This document shows positions 35,556 to 44,488 of a stretch of DNA of 64,000 nt, in pieces. Within the stretch, counting starts at the first letter, position 1. Every line of letters begins with the position of its first letter. A program made the translations under genes and the position numbers. This DNA comes from Pyrococcus yayanosii CH1. GTDB taxonomy: Archaea > Methanobacteriota_B > Thermococci > Thermococcales > Thermococcaceae. The notes under the pieces were generated by a model. It did no database searches and was not told the DNA's origin. It worked only from the letters and a program-made list of their open reading frames with translations. The DNA lies in the NCBI RefSeq assembly GCF_000215995.1, contig NC_015680.1, positions 992,001 through 1,056,000 on the forward strand. The letters are read 5' to 3'.

Positions 35556-36509
35556 ATGGGATCGCGAGTGAACGCCGTGGTAGTGAGATACGGAGAGATT
35601 GGAACGAAGTCGAGACAGACGAGGAGCTGGTTCGAGAGAATACTCGTGAACAACATAAGGGAGGCCCTTATTAGTGAGGGAATAGGCTACAAGGAGATAG
35701 TCGCGAGGCACGGGAGAATAATCGTGAAGACCAACGAGGCCGAGAAAGCTACCGAAGTTCTGGCGCGGGTCTTCGGAATAGTCTCCCTCAGCCCCGCAAT
35801 GGAAGTCGAGGCGAGCCTTGAAAAGATAAACAAAATAGCCCTGAGGCTCTTCCGGAGAACAAAGAGAAGCTTAAGCTTAGAGCGGCCAAGGTTCAGGGTG
35901 ACCGCGAGGAGGATAACGAAGGAGCTTCCGCTGACAAGCGTGGAGTTGCAGGCAAAGGTGGGAGAATACATCTTAGAACATGAAGAGGCTGAGGTAGATT
36001 TGAGGAACTACGACATCGAGGTTGGCATCGAGGTCATGGAGGGAAAGGCGTACATATTCACGGAAAAAGTTAAGGGGTGGGGAGGGCTACCTCTAGGTAC
36101 TCAGGGAAAGGTTGTCGTCCTCTTGAGCGGGCCCAACTCTGCCCTCGCGGCCTTTCTAATGATGAAGAGGGGAGTTGAGGTGATCCCCTTCCACGTGAAG
36201 GAAAGCGAAGAAGAGCTAGAGAACGTAAGAGTACTTTGGAGGAAGCTAAAACGCTATGCCTACGGGGGAAAGGGAGAGCTAGTCGTCGCGGAGGTTCCAA
36301 AGGAGAAGATGATAGAGAAGGCCGTTGAACTTGCTAAGGATTTTGGAGCAAAGGGTATCGTGAGTGGCCGTCGTGCGGAAAAACTTACGGAGGCTCTTGG
36401 CGACGCCCTCATAGAGGAGAACGCGAAGTGTCCTCTCCCGATTTATTATCCGCTCATAGCACTCCCTAAGGAATACCTAGAGGGTGTCAGAAAAAGGGCA
36501 GGGCTATGA
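35556..36509 (+). CDS. ThiI-like THUMP protein with altered PP-loop
   Basis: A 317-residue homologue of tRNA 4-thiouridine synthetase ThiI. The N-terminal ferredoxin-like and THUMP domains are clear (VRYGEIGTKSRQTRSWFERI; DLRNYDIEVGIEVMEGKAYI). The C-terminal domain keeps the fold context but not the catalytic PP-loop: ThiI has SGGxDSPVAA, whereas this protein has LLSGPNSALAAFLMMKRGVE, one residue shorter and lacking the Gly-Gly and Asp. A single cysteine (AKCPLP) remains near the end. It may bind tRNA without thiolating it. The family resembles P. horikoshii PH1313 as I recall. Confidence 0.8.
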   Translation: MGSRVNAVVVRYGEIGTKSRQTRSWFERILVNNIREALISEGIGYKEIVARHGRIIVKTNEAEKATEVLARVFGIVSLSPAMEVEASLEKINKIALRLFRRTKRSLSLERPRFRVTARRITKELPLTSVELQAKVGEYILEHEEAEVDLRNYDIEVGIEVMEGKAYIFTEKVKGWGGLPLGTQGKVVVLLSGPNSALAAFLMMKRGVEVIPFHVKESEEELENVRVLWRKLKRYAYGGKGELVVAEVPKEKMIEKAVELAKDFGAKGIVSGRRAEKLTEALGDALIEENAKCPLPIYYPLIALPKEYLEGVRKRAGL

Positions 36510-36899
36510 GGCCTCTCCCTGCTCCTCGATGTTTATTCCCCCTCCCTCTTTTCCGTTGTTGAGCTCCCTAATCTCAAATAGCTTGAGTGGAACCTTCTTA
36601 AGGGCCTTCCCGACGACCGCCTTAGCTATCCTCTCGGCGTGCTCGAGGCTCTGAGCGTTGAACACCTTCAAGGTAAGGTATATACCCACGAGGCCAACGT
36701 CGCCGACCACGAAGGCACTCTCGAAGTGGGTCCCGCAGACAGGGCACCTAGAGTAGCCGAGCTCTATCCTCACAAAGTCCAGCTTCTCCCTGTTAAGGGC
36801 ATTCATAACCTTGCTCACGGCGGCCTCTATCGCCTCCTCGACGCTTTTCACATCTCTCACTATTATTGGAGCCTCCAAAACTACCACATAGTCTCCCAT
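36504..36899 (-). CDS. DUF555 (UPF0212) protein
   Basis: A 131-residue archaeal protein matching UPF0212: MGDYVVVLEAPIIVRDVKSV at the start, YSRCPVCGTHFESAFVV in the middle with a CxxC pair that may bind metal, and a lysine-rich helix before a polar tail. Function is unknown in the family. It overlaps the convergent ThiI-like gene by 6 bases and probably shares a transcript with the DUF357 gene upstream. Confidence 0.85.
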   Translation of the reverse strand: MGDYVVVLEAPIIVRDVKSVEEAIEAAVSKVMNALNREKLDFVRIELGYSRCPVCGTHFESAFVVGDVGLVGIYLTLKVFNAQSLEHAERIAKAVVGKALKKVPLKLFEIRELNNGKEGGGINIEEQGEAS

Positions 36900-36911
36900 A
36901 ACTCCACCCCC

Positions 36912-37208
36912 TCACCCGAAGGCAAAAAGCCTCTCGTCCTCCCCCTTGAAAACACCGAGCCTCACACCAGCATCTATGAAGCCATGGGCGTAGTTTAGGG
37001 CAGCGAAAGCCGTCACATAATCACCCTTCTCATAGTAGTACTGGGCGTCGCGGAAGTAGCTTTCGGCCATCATTAAAAAGTCTTTCGCAACAGAATAGAG
37101 GTGGCTCTTTTCGTGAACGGCTATTTCCAGCTTTTCGAGGGCCTCCCTGGTCAGGCGGAAGTACTTCTTGAGCTTTTCCTCGCTGATAACGTTGGCCACA
37201 TCGGCCAA
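36912..37208 (-). CDS. DUF357 protein
   Basis: A 98-residue all-helical protein of the archaeal DUF357 family: LKKYFRLTREALEKLEIAV, DFLMMAESYFRDAQYYYEKG and YVTAFAALNYAHGFIDAGVR. These give a tetratricopeptide-like helix array. No function is established. TATA (TTTATAAAAAA on the minus strand, about 37238-37248) precedes it, and the DUF555 gene follows 12 bases downstream. Confidence 0.85.
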   Translation of the reverse strand: MADVANVISEEKLKKYFRLTREALEKLEIAVHEKSHLYSVAKDFLMMAESYFRDAQYYYEKGDYVTAFAALNYAHGFIDAGVRLGVFKGEDERLFAFG

Positions 37209-37312
37209 GGTCTCCCGCCCCGCCCCCTATACCTCAGGGTTTTTTATAAACCTTAGCACAGAACTTACCGAAAAGCTTATAAAAGGACTAGGCCCCAATG
37301 GTTTCGGGTCTT

Positions 37313-37390
37313 GGGCCGGTAGCTTAGCCTGGTTAGAGCGGCGGACTCTTAATCCGCAGGTCGGGGGTTCAAATCCCCCCCGGCCCGCCA
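37313..37390 (+). tRNA. tRNA-Lys (CTT)
   Basis: A complete cloverleaf: acceptor GGGCCGG pairs with CCGGCCC, the anticodon arm is GCGGA-CTCTTAA-TCCGC with anticodon CTT, the T loop is GTTCAAAT, and CCA is encoded at 37388-37390. No intron. TATA (CTTATAAAAGG) lies at 37275-37285. Confidence 0.96.
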
Positions 37391-37426
37391 GCTTTTCTGG
37401 GTGATCTCATAGGCGGGTGGAGAAGG

Positions 37427-38116
37427 ATGGACATTAAACTTCTCCCAGAAAAAGCCATTCTTGCAAACGGTAATCTAATTGTGGCAGATATCCATATAGG
37501 ATTTGAGGAGGCTGCTGCAGCGGAAGGAAAATACATCCCGAAGCTTCTGAAGGAGGTAATATCTCAAATCCAAGCGATAATAGAGAGGGAAAGACCGAGA
37601 AGAGTAATAATAAACGGAGACCTAAAGCACTCTTTTGTTCCCCTGAAAAGGGAGTATGTAGAGGTAAAAACCTTCCTGGAAAATATAACTTCCTTAGTTA
37701 ATGAAGTCATTGTTGTAAAGGGAAATCACGACGTGGGAATAAAATGGATCGAAAATATCGGGGCCGAAGTGCTAGATGCATTTGAAATTGGAAAGTGGAA
37801 AGTCGTTCATGGCCATAGATTGGAGGAAGGCGAAAGGTTCATAATCGGCCATGAACATCCAGCCATAAGGTTAAGGGACGAGGTTGGAGCAGTAATTAAG
37901 GTCCCAACATTCTTGATTGGAAAGGACATAATAGTACTGCCAGCTTTTAGCCCATGGGCCTATGGAAATGACATAACCGGCGAAATAATCTCCCCAATTT
38001 TGAGGACAAAAAACATTAATGAGCTGGAAGTTCACGTCCCTCTAGAAAATGAAATACTAAATTTTGGGAAACTTGGAAAGCTAATTGAAGCCCTAAGAAG
38101 GCTTTCCTCTATCTAG
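37427..38116 (+). CDS. Calcineurin-like metallophosphoesterase
   Basis: A 229-residue phosphoesterase with the metal-ligand motifs in order: VADIHIGFEEA (DxH), INGDLKHSF (GD), VKGNHDVG (GNHD), WKVVHGHRLEE and IIGHEHPAIRL (GHxH). Substrate is unknown; DNA-repair-associated or nucleotide substrates are possible given the convergent helicase gene, which it overlaps by 24 bases. Codon third positions are visibly AT-richer than in genes before the tRNA. Confidence 0.88.
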   Translation: MDIKLLPEKAILANGNLIVADIHIGFEEAAAAEGKYIPKLLKEVISQIQAIIERERPRRVIINGDLKHSFVPLKREYVEVKTFLENITSLVNEVIVVKGNHDVGIKWIENIGAEVLDAFEIGKWKVVHGHRLEEGERFIIGHEHPAIRLRDEVGAVIKVPTFLIGKDIIVLPAFSPWAYGNDITGEIISPILRTKNINELEVHVPLENEILNFGKLGKLIEALRRLSSI

Positions 38117-41100
38117 TTCTCTGATTAAGGCCATTATCTTCCGGTGCAAAGCCTTTATCAGCTCTCTCCTGTCTTCCATTAATATGACATCGCTCGCACC
38201 AACGACCTCTAAGTTAAACGCAAACGGACTAGGCAATGGATTCCTCCTGAATATAACCTTAATTTTTCCTTCTCTAATCCAGCCGAGAAACCTCTCGGCA
38301 TTTTCTATATCCATTTTGTCCTCTAGTATCTCCCTGTAAACCTCCTTTAAAAGTGGAAAGTCCGGATAGCGCTCCTTCAGTATCTTGAGAAGGGAAACTG
38401 CCATTTGTTGTTGTCTTTCGAGCCTTTTACCTCTGCCGACATACCTCCTTAATATTAACAAACCCCTGTTCGCGACATGCCTGAAACGCCTCTTCAGAAG
38501 CTCCGTGTTTTCAAGGGCCCTCATTAGGACATCCCTAAGGTTTTTCACATTAAACAGCTCGAGTATTTCTCCCTCCTTAAGCCTCCTGTCCTTTGGAATC
38601 CTGAGCATAAAACCGTTATCCGTTATCGCAACGCCGACATTGCACTTCTTTTCCTTGCCTATCAGATAAGCGAACGCCCTGCTCAAGGCATCGTTTGCCC
38701 TCCTGCCTATCAGGGTGTGGAAGAAGTATTCGACGGTGTTTTCCCTCACAACTTCCTCAACCAAAATTGTCTCATCGTCAGGTATTATCGAGAACTTCTC
38801 CTGCTCCCTGAAGTATGCCAGTATTGCCCTCGCGGCCCTCTCGTCAATGCCGTATTTCCTCATGAGAATTTCCTTAGCTCTTTTGCTCCTAAGCAGACCC
38901 TTTACTTCCCTCCTGAACCTCTGCACGTCCAAAGCTAAATCAAAGCTCAAGGGCAACATCTCAGAAAACCAGGAGGGAATTGTAGGCTTTGCTCCCTCCC
39001 TTGGAATAACGTAGATTCTGTTCCCCCTGCTCTTTACGAACTCATAGGTTCTTCCAGCTAAGACGAATATATCACCGGGCATCAGCCTTTCAGCAAACTC
39101 CTCCTCCACCGTTCCAATGTACCTTTTGTCGAGGGTGAAAACATCTATCTTTGCCTCGTCTGGAATTGTTCCAACGTTCATATAGTAGATGGCCCTAGTC
39201 ATCTTTCCTCTCTTTCCAAACTTTCCATCCTCTAGCCATATCTTTGCATAAACCTTTTTCTCCTCAAGGCCAGCATATTCGCCTGCCAGATATCTTAAAA
39301 CGCTCATGAAGTCTTCAAATGGTAAATCCCTGTAAGGATATGCCCTCCTCACAACTTTGTATGCCTCCTCAACATCCCAGACTCTCTCAAGGGCCATGCC
39401 AAGGAGGTGCTGAGCTAAAACGTCAAGAGGGTTCTTCGGAATCTTCACCCTGTCGAGCCTTCTAATTCTCGCGTTGTGAGCCAAAACGGTTACCTCAACG
39501 AGGTCATCCCTGTCGAGGGCAAGGATTATCCCCCTACTGACCTCATGCAATCTATGCCCCGCTCTCCCTATCCTCTGCAGGGCCCTGTTCACGCTCTTCG
39601 GAGAACCTATCAAGACAACGAGGTCAATGCTCCCTATATCGATGCCAAGCTCAAGCGATGTTGAGCTGTTTTTCGAAATGAAACCTTCAACGACATAGTT
39701 TCCAGTTTCAGAGTTTATTATTCCATAGGCGATGTCCAGTTTTACGGGCCTAATTTCTATTATCCTGTCAAAGAAAATATCGCCCTCCGCAAGCTTTTTC
39801 AACTCTTCGAGTTCTCTTATCGTATTTGTATCCCCTTTTTCCTGTGCAATTCTTCTATAGATATCAATTAACTTTCTTAGGTTCTTGCGACTAATTTCCC
39901 TTGTTCCGAGTTCAACTTTAACCGGATTGTATCCCCCATTTTTCTGGAGAGAATACGAGCTCGTCTCAAGCCTTTCGCTGATCCTCAGGAGTTTCTTCTC
40001 GAGATTAGGTATAACATCCATATTTGAATATCCCTCAGGCTGAAATTCCTTAACTTTGAAGAGTTCCTCCCTCCATGGGTCAATCAGCCGAGAGAACTTC
40101 CTGAGGTAGTCCCCTCCAAGGATTGAGACGGTATATGAGATGCCCCTATGCTCTCTGCTACGAAGAGAAGAAACAATTCCAAGCTGGAGCAGAATATCCC
40201 TTATACCCCTAGCAAATTTCTCATTGAACGTTGTGAAGCCAGCTGAATAAATCCTGCCTCCCCTAACTTCGAGATACCCGTCTCCATCGAAGTAACCCGA
40301 AAGAAACTGGATCTTATGCTTTTCAGGGAGAACGTAGAGAATCTCTGGAAACTCTCTGAGCTTTGACTTTCTCCCTATACTCCCAACAAGCTTTTTAAAT
40401 ATCTCAAGGAGAATGGTGAAAGAAAGTTCAAGGACATAGGTACTTTCGTTATGTTTTCTTATTATGCCCTCAATTCCAAACTCTCGCTTTGCGAGTTCGC
40501 GATATCTTTTGAGCATATTTAGATCGCTTGAGAAGAGTGTAATCGCGCTTGATTTCCACGAACCGTCCGCGAGCCAAAAGCCAAGCAATCTTGCCATTCC
40601 GGGAGTAAACTTCAATGGGAGGTGACCCTTACCCTTACTTGAGGTTATCCTAATGATATCTTTCTCATTCAAGCTAATGTGAACATTTTCAAGAATGGCT
40701 TGAAGCTTTCCCCACCTAAACGGATAAGCACCTCTGAGCTGTTTGGAAAGATAGTCCCCGCTAATTCCAACCTCTCTGGCGAAAGATTTTATAGAGCCAA
40801 ACTTTGCCCGAATGTTGGCCTTTAACTGTTTAAGGAACTCTTCAGTCAAGTAAAGATAAGCAGAATCCTGCGGAAGGATTTCAAGAATGGAAACTTCCCT
40901 GTTTGGGCTTGGTAACCTTCTCACAACCCCTATGTAATCACCCTCCTTCAGCCTTGAAGCATCAATCCATTCAAGTTCTCCCTCTTCGTTAATAATTAGG
41001 AACTTGTGTTCCTTTGTGACTTTAACACTGAACCCGAGCCTCGTTCTTATTTTGAGGCCATTATCCTTGTATTCAATCCTATATGGATAGTCAAACATCA

Positions 41101-42238
41101 CAAAGGAACTTCTCCCATCCTTTACTCCCACTATTGCACCGCCTTCCTTAAGGATCTCTATCCTTTTGGGACCAGCTAATGTGAGAACCCTCGAATCTCC
41201 AGAAACACACACAACAGCCTTAAGCTCACCTCTCTTCAACCTCTCTTCAACGTCCAGTCTTACCTCTCTCGACAGAGAGGAGTGGTGGGTCTCTACGAGG
41301 TTCTCAAACTCCGGATAGCGCTTCTTAAGGTTATAGGCTACCCTCTCCGCACCGCTCCTCGTGTTCGTGAATATTAAGGTTGTTCTGTGCTTTCTTATGA
41401 GCTCCGCGAGTCGCTCATAGAGAGCCTCGCTGAGAGCTTCCGCCGGCGTATATACTAAATCTTCAACCACACTCTCGACCTTTATCTCGGTCTTCTTCGC
41501 AAAGCTCACATCCACTATTAGCCCCGGCCTTGGATTTCCGTTCTCATCAAATCCAAAAACGAACTTCGCTATCTCCTCAAGAGGGTGAATTGTTGCGCTA
41601 AGCCCTATCCTCACAAAGTCCCTTCCCGTCAATTCCCTGAGCCTCTCAAGGCTTAGGGCCAGGTGAGAACCCCTCTTATTCTCAGCCAAGGCGTGGACTT
41701 CATCAACTATGACATACTTCACCGTTTTGAGTTTTTCCCTGAACTTAGGCGCGTTGAGGGCTATGGCAAGGCTCTCTGGGGTTGTTATAAGTATGTGCGG
41801 AGGCTTTTTCAGCATCTTGCTCTTCTCGTAGCTTGAAGTATCGCTCGTCCTTATGGCTATCCTTATGTCTGGAAGCTTGTAGCCGAGCTCCTTTGCAACC
41901 TCCCTTATCTCCCTTAATGGTTCTTCAAGGTTCCTCTTTATGTCGTTGTTGAGAGCCCTGAGAGGAGAAACGTAGAGAACGTAGATTTTATCCTCAAGCC
42001 TTTCCTCCTTTCCTAGGAGAATGAGCTCGTTTATAGCGGCAAGAAAAGCGGAGAGAGTTTTTCCAGAACCCGTCGGAGAAGAAATCAGCACGTTCTCCCC
42101 TTTATGTATTTCAATGACCGCATACCTCTGGGGAGGGGTAAAGGTGCCAAACTTCCTTCTAAACCACTCCCTAACCGGCTCCTCAAGGATTGAAAATATC
42201 TCTTCGTCGCTGTATTCTCTCTTGGCCCACCTTATCAT
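38093..42238 (-). CDS. lhr: Lhr-type superfamily 2 helicase interrupted by an intein
   Basis: A 1381-residue precursor; removing the 514-residue intein leaves an 867-residue Lhr-family (large helicase-related) protein. Helicase motifs are ISSPTGSGKTLSAFLAA (Walker A), VIVDEVHALAENKRG (DEVH box), GLSATIHPLE (motif III), TLIFTNTRSGAERVAYNL (motif IV), then, after the intein, SSTSLELGIDIG (motif V) and ALQRIGRAGHRL (motif VI). The C-terminal part has the winged-helix and DUF4145-like Lhr core. It is likely a DNA repair helicase. No interruption other than the intein is present. Confidence 0.95.
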   Translation of the reverse strand: MIRWAKREYSDEEIFSILEEPVREWFRRKFGTFTPPQRYAVIEIHKGENVLISSPTGSGKTLSAFLAAINELILLGKEERLEDKIYVLYVSPLRALNNDIKRNLEEPLREIREVAKELGYKLPDIRIAIRTSDTSSYEKSKMLKKPPHILITTPESLAIALNAPKFREKLKTVKYVIVDEVHALAENKRGSHLALSLERLRELTGRDFVRIGLSATIHPLEEIAKFVFGFDENGNPRPGLIVDVSFAKKTEIKVESVVEDLVYTPAEALSEALYERLAELIRKHRTTLIFTNTRSGAERVAYNLKKRYPEFENLVETHHSSLSREVRLDVEERLKRGELKAVVCVSGDSRVLTLAGPKRIEILKEGGAIVGVKDGRSSFVMFDYPYRIEYKDNGLKIRTRLGFSVKVTKEHKFLIINEEGELEWIDASRLKEGDYIGVVRRLPSPNREVSILEILPQDSAYLYLTEEFLKQLKANIRAKFGSIKSFAREVGISGDYLSKQLRGAYPFRWGKLQAILENVHISLNEKDIIRITSSKGKGHLPLKFTPGMARLLGFWLADGSWKSSAITLFSSDLNMLKRYRELAKREFGIEGIIRKHNESTYVLELSFTILLEIFKKLVGSIGRKSKLREFPEILYVLPEKHKIQFLSGYFDGDGYLEVRGGRIYSAGFTTFNEKFARGIRDILLQLGIVSSLRSREHRGISYTVSILGGDYLRKFSRLIDPWREELFKVKEFQPEGYSNMDVIPNLEKKLLRISERLETSSYSLQKNGGYNPVKVELGTREISRKNLRKLIDIYRRIAQEKGDTNTIRELEELKKLAEGDIFFDRIIEIRPVKLDIAYGIINSETGNYVVEGFISKNSSTSLELGIDIGSIDLVVLIGSPKSVNRALQRIGRAGHRLHEVSRGIILALDRDDLVEVTVLAHNARIRRLDRVKIPKNPLDVLAQHLLGMALERVWDVEEAYKVVRRAYPYRDLPFEDFMSVLRYLAGEYAGLEEKKVYAKIWLEDGKFGKRGKMTRAIYYMNVGTIPDEAKIDVFTLDKRYIGTVEEEFAERLMPGDIFVLAGRTYEFVKSRGNRIYVIPREGAKPTIPSWFSEMLPLSFDLALDVQRFRREVKGLLRSKRAKEILMRKYGIDERAARAILAYFREQEKFSIIPDDETILVEEVVRENTVEYFFHTLIGRRANDALSRAFAYLIGKEKKCNVGVAITDNGFMLRIPKDRRLKEGEILELFNVKNLRDVLMRALENTELLKRRFRHVANRGLLILRRYVGRGKRLERQQQMAVSLLKILKERYPDFPLLKEVYREILEDKMDIENAERFLGWIREGKIKVIFRRNPLPSPFAFNLEVVGASDVILMEDRRELIKALHRKIMALIRELDRGKPS
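39668..41209 (-). other. Intein with LAGLIDADG homing endonuclease in lhr
   Basis: Residues 344-857 of the precursor (514 aa). It begins CVSGDSRVLT (block A), has a VTKEHKFLI block B, and carries two LAGLIDADG-type motifs, LLGFWLADGSW (about residue 553) and LSGYFDGDGYLEV (about 649), with both acidic residues. It ends GNYVVEGFISKN followed by extein Ser. The insertion is inside helicase motif V (KAVV/SSTSLELGID), a position where a fully active helicase requires splicing. The penultimate residue is Lys, not the usual His. Confidence 0.93.
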
Positions 42239-42287
42239 CGTCTATCCTGATGGATAGTCCCTTGAAAAAGGTTTTTCTAGACCGAAA

Positions 42288-42297
42288 AGTTTTTAAA
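42288..42297 (+). promoter_or_regulatory. TATA box of the 5S rRNA gene
   Basis: GTTTTTAAATC at about 42288-42298 lies about 25-30 bases before the start of the 5S RNA. Confidence 0.55.
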
Positions 42298-42320
42298 TCA
42301 AACCTTGGGACTATCGATCG

Positions 42321-42445
42321 GTACGGCGGCCATAGCGGGGGGGCCACACCCGGTCTCGTTTCGAACCCGGAAGTTAAGCCCCCCAGCGATCCCGGTTGTA
42401 CTGCCCTCCGAGAGGGGGCGGGAAGCCGGGGACGCCGCCGGCCAC
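42321..42445 (+). rRNA. 5S ribosomal RNA
   Basis: The sequence has the conserved 5S landmarks CACACCCGGTCTC, CGAACCCGGAAGTTAAG and CCGAGAGGGGGCGGGAAGCC, starting GTACGGCGGCC and ending near GCCGCCGGCC. No 16S or 23S gene is near, as expected for a stand-alone 5S copy in Thermococcales. Ends are placed by eye to within a few bases. Confidence 0.93.
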
Positions 42446-42512
42446 TATCTTCTACTTCCAACGTAAAGCTTAAGGGGACAAGTATTTTTAATTTCTCGTC
42501 AAGGTGAAAGCA

Positions 42513-43073
42513 ATGACCCTCTTTTCCTTCCGCCCAGACAAGAGGAAAATAAAGAAGATGCTCGAAGAAAACAAAGTTAACGAAGTGATAGAAAAGGCCG
42601 TGAAGGACAAGAAGATCCTTGACATCCTCTTCGAGCTTCTCGACGATGAGAACCCTGGAACTGCCGGCGATGCAATTCTCGTTTTGACAACTATAATCAG
42701 TGAGAAGCCCGAAGTTATAGGGAAAGTGCTCACGGAGGAAAAGGCCCTTAGGGTTTTGAAGCTGATCTCCGCGAGAAATCCCTACGTTAGAGAAGGAGCT
42801 ATGGTATTCACGATGAATGCCATCAGGAAGTATAGGCCGGTCTATGAGGGCATGAGGGACAAAATCGTGGCCGAGATCGGAAAGCTCCTTGAGGAGGGCG
42901 ATAAGAATCAGAGAGGCTTCGCCATACTGCTTGCCAAGGAGCTAAAGCTTGGAGAGCTTAAGGATAAGGTTGAGGCGCTCGTAGACGTCAAGGACAAGGT
43001 CATGCTCCCATTTGAGGGCTATAAATGGGTTCCCCTCGGTCAGATAGCGGAGAAGGCCCTTAAGGAGCTATAA
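42513..43073 (+). CDS. HEAT-repeat-like helical protein
   Basis: A 186-residue all-helical protein: LFELLDDENPGTAGDAILVL, ISARNPYVREGAMVFTMNAI and FAILLAKELKLGELKDKVEA look like HEAT/armadillo-like repeats. It has no cysteine or nucleotide-binding motif, so protein-protein binding is the likely role. The ATG at 42513 follows AAGGTGA, which also disfavours the GTG start at 42504. It overlaps the convergent PHP gene by 6 bases. Confidence 0.7.
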   Translation: MTLFSFRPDKRKIKKMLEENKVNEVIEKAVKDKKILDILFELLDDENPGTAGDAILVLTTIISEKPEVIGKVLTEEKALRVLKLISARNPYVREGAMVFTMNAIRKYRPVYEGMRDKIVAEIGKLLEEGDKNQRGFAILLAKELKLGELKDKVEALVDVKDKVMLPFEGYKWVPLGQIAEKALKEL

Positions 43074-43718
43074 GAGATCCGAGAAGAGAAGGTCTTCCTT
43101 TTTCCCTCCTGCCCTCTCAAACACCTTAATGCTCCAACTCAAAGCCCCAACGTCCTCGGGCCTGTGAGCATCGCTCGCGAAGGTCAGCTTAACGCCTCTC
43201 CGCACGCAGAGCTTAATAAACTCTTGCTCTGGAACCCTGTAGCGTGAGCTTATCTCAAAGGCCTTTCCGTAGGCCTCTGCCAGCTCGACTATCTCCAGAA
43301 GTTCCTCCTGACTCGGGTAGCCTATCCATGGGAAGATGTTGCCAAAGTGGCCGATTACGTCCACGTTCTTATCCATCAGGGCAAGCTTGATGCGCTCCAG
43401 ATACCTATGAACTTCCCCTACCCCGAACCAGTCATGAACGCTCGCTATGACGTAGTCAAGCTTCTCCGTGAAATCGTCCGTGATGTCCGGCCCGGAATCA
43501 AGTATATTAGCCTCAACCCCAACTAGGACTATAACCTCGCTCTCTTCGGCCGCCCTTCTGACCTCGGCAACGTATGAGCGAAAGGTCGCAGGCGTGAGGT
43601 AGTGAATGTGATCGCTTATTCCCACCAATCTCAGGCCCCTCGCCTCCGCCCACGAGACGTTGTCTATTATGAGACCCACCCCATCTGAGTACCTAGTGTG
43701 CGTGTGAAGGTCCATCAT
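43068..43718 (-). CDS. PHP-domain phosphoesterase
   Basis: A 216-residue PHP-family hydrolase. Metal ligands are in [14 protein letters not shown] (HxH), [33 protein letters not shown] and [13 protein letters not shown], the nine-ligand pattern of this family. Histidinol phosphatase or RNase P/PolX-type nuclease relatives are possible; no his genes are nearby. A TATA sequence (TTTTAAAG) shared with divergent rps17e lies about 20-25 bases upstream, so the mRNA should have little leader. Confidence 0.88.
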   Translation of the reverse strand: MMDLHTHTRYSDGVGLIIDNVSWAEARGLRLVGISDHIHYLTPATFRSYVAEVRRAAEESEVIVLVGVEANILDSGPDITDDFTEKLDYVIASVHDWFGVGEVHRYLERIKLALMDKNVDVIGHFGNIFPWIGYPSQEELLEIVELAEAYGKAFEISSRYRVPEQEFIKLCVRRGVKLTFASDAHRPEDVGALSWSIKVFERAGGKKEDLLFSDLL

Positions 43719-43794
43719 GGGGGGCAAGTTGTGGGTAAACTTTAAAACTCCTCCGCCCCAGGGGAGATTGGATTACGATAACGGGGGGATGAAG

Positions 43795-43998
43795 ATGGGG
43801 AAGATTAGGCAGGGATTCATTAAGAGGGTCGCGAGGGAGCTCGTGAATCGTTATCCAGATGAGTTCACCACAGATTTCGAGCACAACAAGAAGAAGGTGC
43901 AAGAACTTACTAATGTGACTAGCAAGACCATAAGGAACAGGATAGCGGGCTACGTGACGAAGCTCGTCAGAATGAAGCAGGAGGGCAAGATTCTCTGA
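43795..43998 (+). CDS. rps17e: 30S ribosomal protein S17e
   Basis: A 67-residue ribosomal protein starting [20 protein letters not shown] and containing the highly conserved [20 protein letters not shown]. The ATG at 43795 follows GGGGGGATG with good spacing; the frame upstream of it is open but not conserved. It stands alone, divergent from the PHP gene. Confidence 0.96.
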   Translation: MGKIRQGFIKRVARELVNRYPDEFTTDFEHNKKKVQELTNVTSKTIRNRIAGYVTKLVRMKQEGKIL

Positions 43999-44013
43999 AA
44001 AATTTTTAAGAGC

Positions 44014-44418
44014 TCAGAGGGTCTTGAGGTGTTCAGCGTAGGCGTTTGCATCCATTAGCTCCTTCAATTCTTCTTCAAGGTTGCTTGGCTTTATCTTTGC
44101 TATCCAGGCTCCGTAGGGGTCTTCGTTTATCTTCTCGGGGCTGTCGTTCAGCTCCTCGTTGACCTCTATGATCTCGCCGCTGATAGGAGCATAAACTTCC
44201 GTGACAGCCTTGACGCTCTCCACCTCACAGAGAACATCGCCCTTCTCCACCGTTTTCCCGACCTCAGGCAGCTCTACGTAGGCTATGTCTCCAAGCTCTT
44301 TCTGAGCGTAGTCGGTTATCCCAACGAGGACCGTTCCGTCCTCAAGGACCTGAGCCCATTCGTGATCCTTCGTGTAGTAGAGGCCCTCCTTAACCTTGTA
44401 CTCCCCGACCTCTATCAT
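44014..44418 (-). CDS. gcvH: Glycine cleavage system H protein
   Basis: A 134-residue H protein carrying lipoate. The lipoyl-lysine lies in CEVESVKAVTEVYAPISGEI (about residue 69), with YTKDHEWAQVLEDG near the start and GITDYAQKELGDIAYVELPE. It shuttles the aminomethyl group between P, T and L proteins; none of those genes is in the window, and a role in lipoate metabolism is also possible. The ATG at 44418 fits a TATA sequence (CTTTAAATTT, minus strand about 44450-44459); the longer frame overlaps the divergent gene. Confidence 0.95.
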   Translation of the reverse strand: MIEVGEYKVKEGLYYTKDHEWAQVLEDGTVLVGITDYAQKELGDIAYVELPEVGKTVEKGDVLCEVESVKAVTEVYAPISGEIIEVNEELNDSPEKINEDPYGAWIAKIKPSNLEEELKELMDANAYAEHLKTL

Positions 44419-44488
44419 GAGAACCACCGGACGAATTTTACGATTGTGAAATTTAAAGCTTTTGTATGCAGTGACCTTACCTCCAGCC

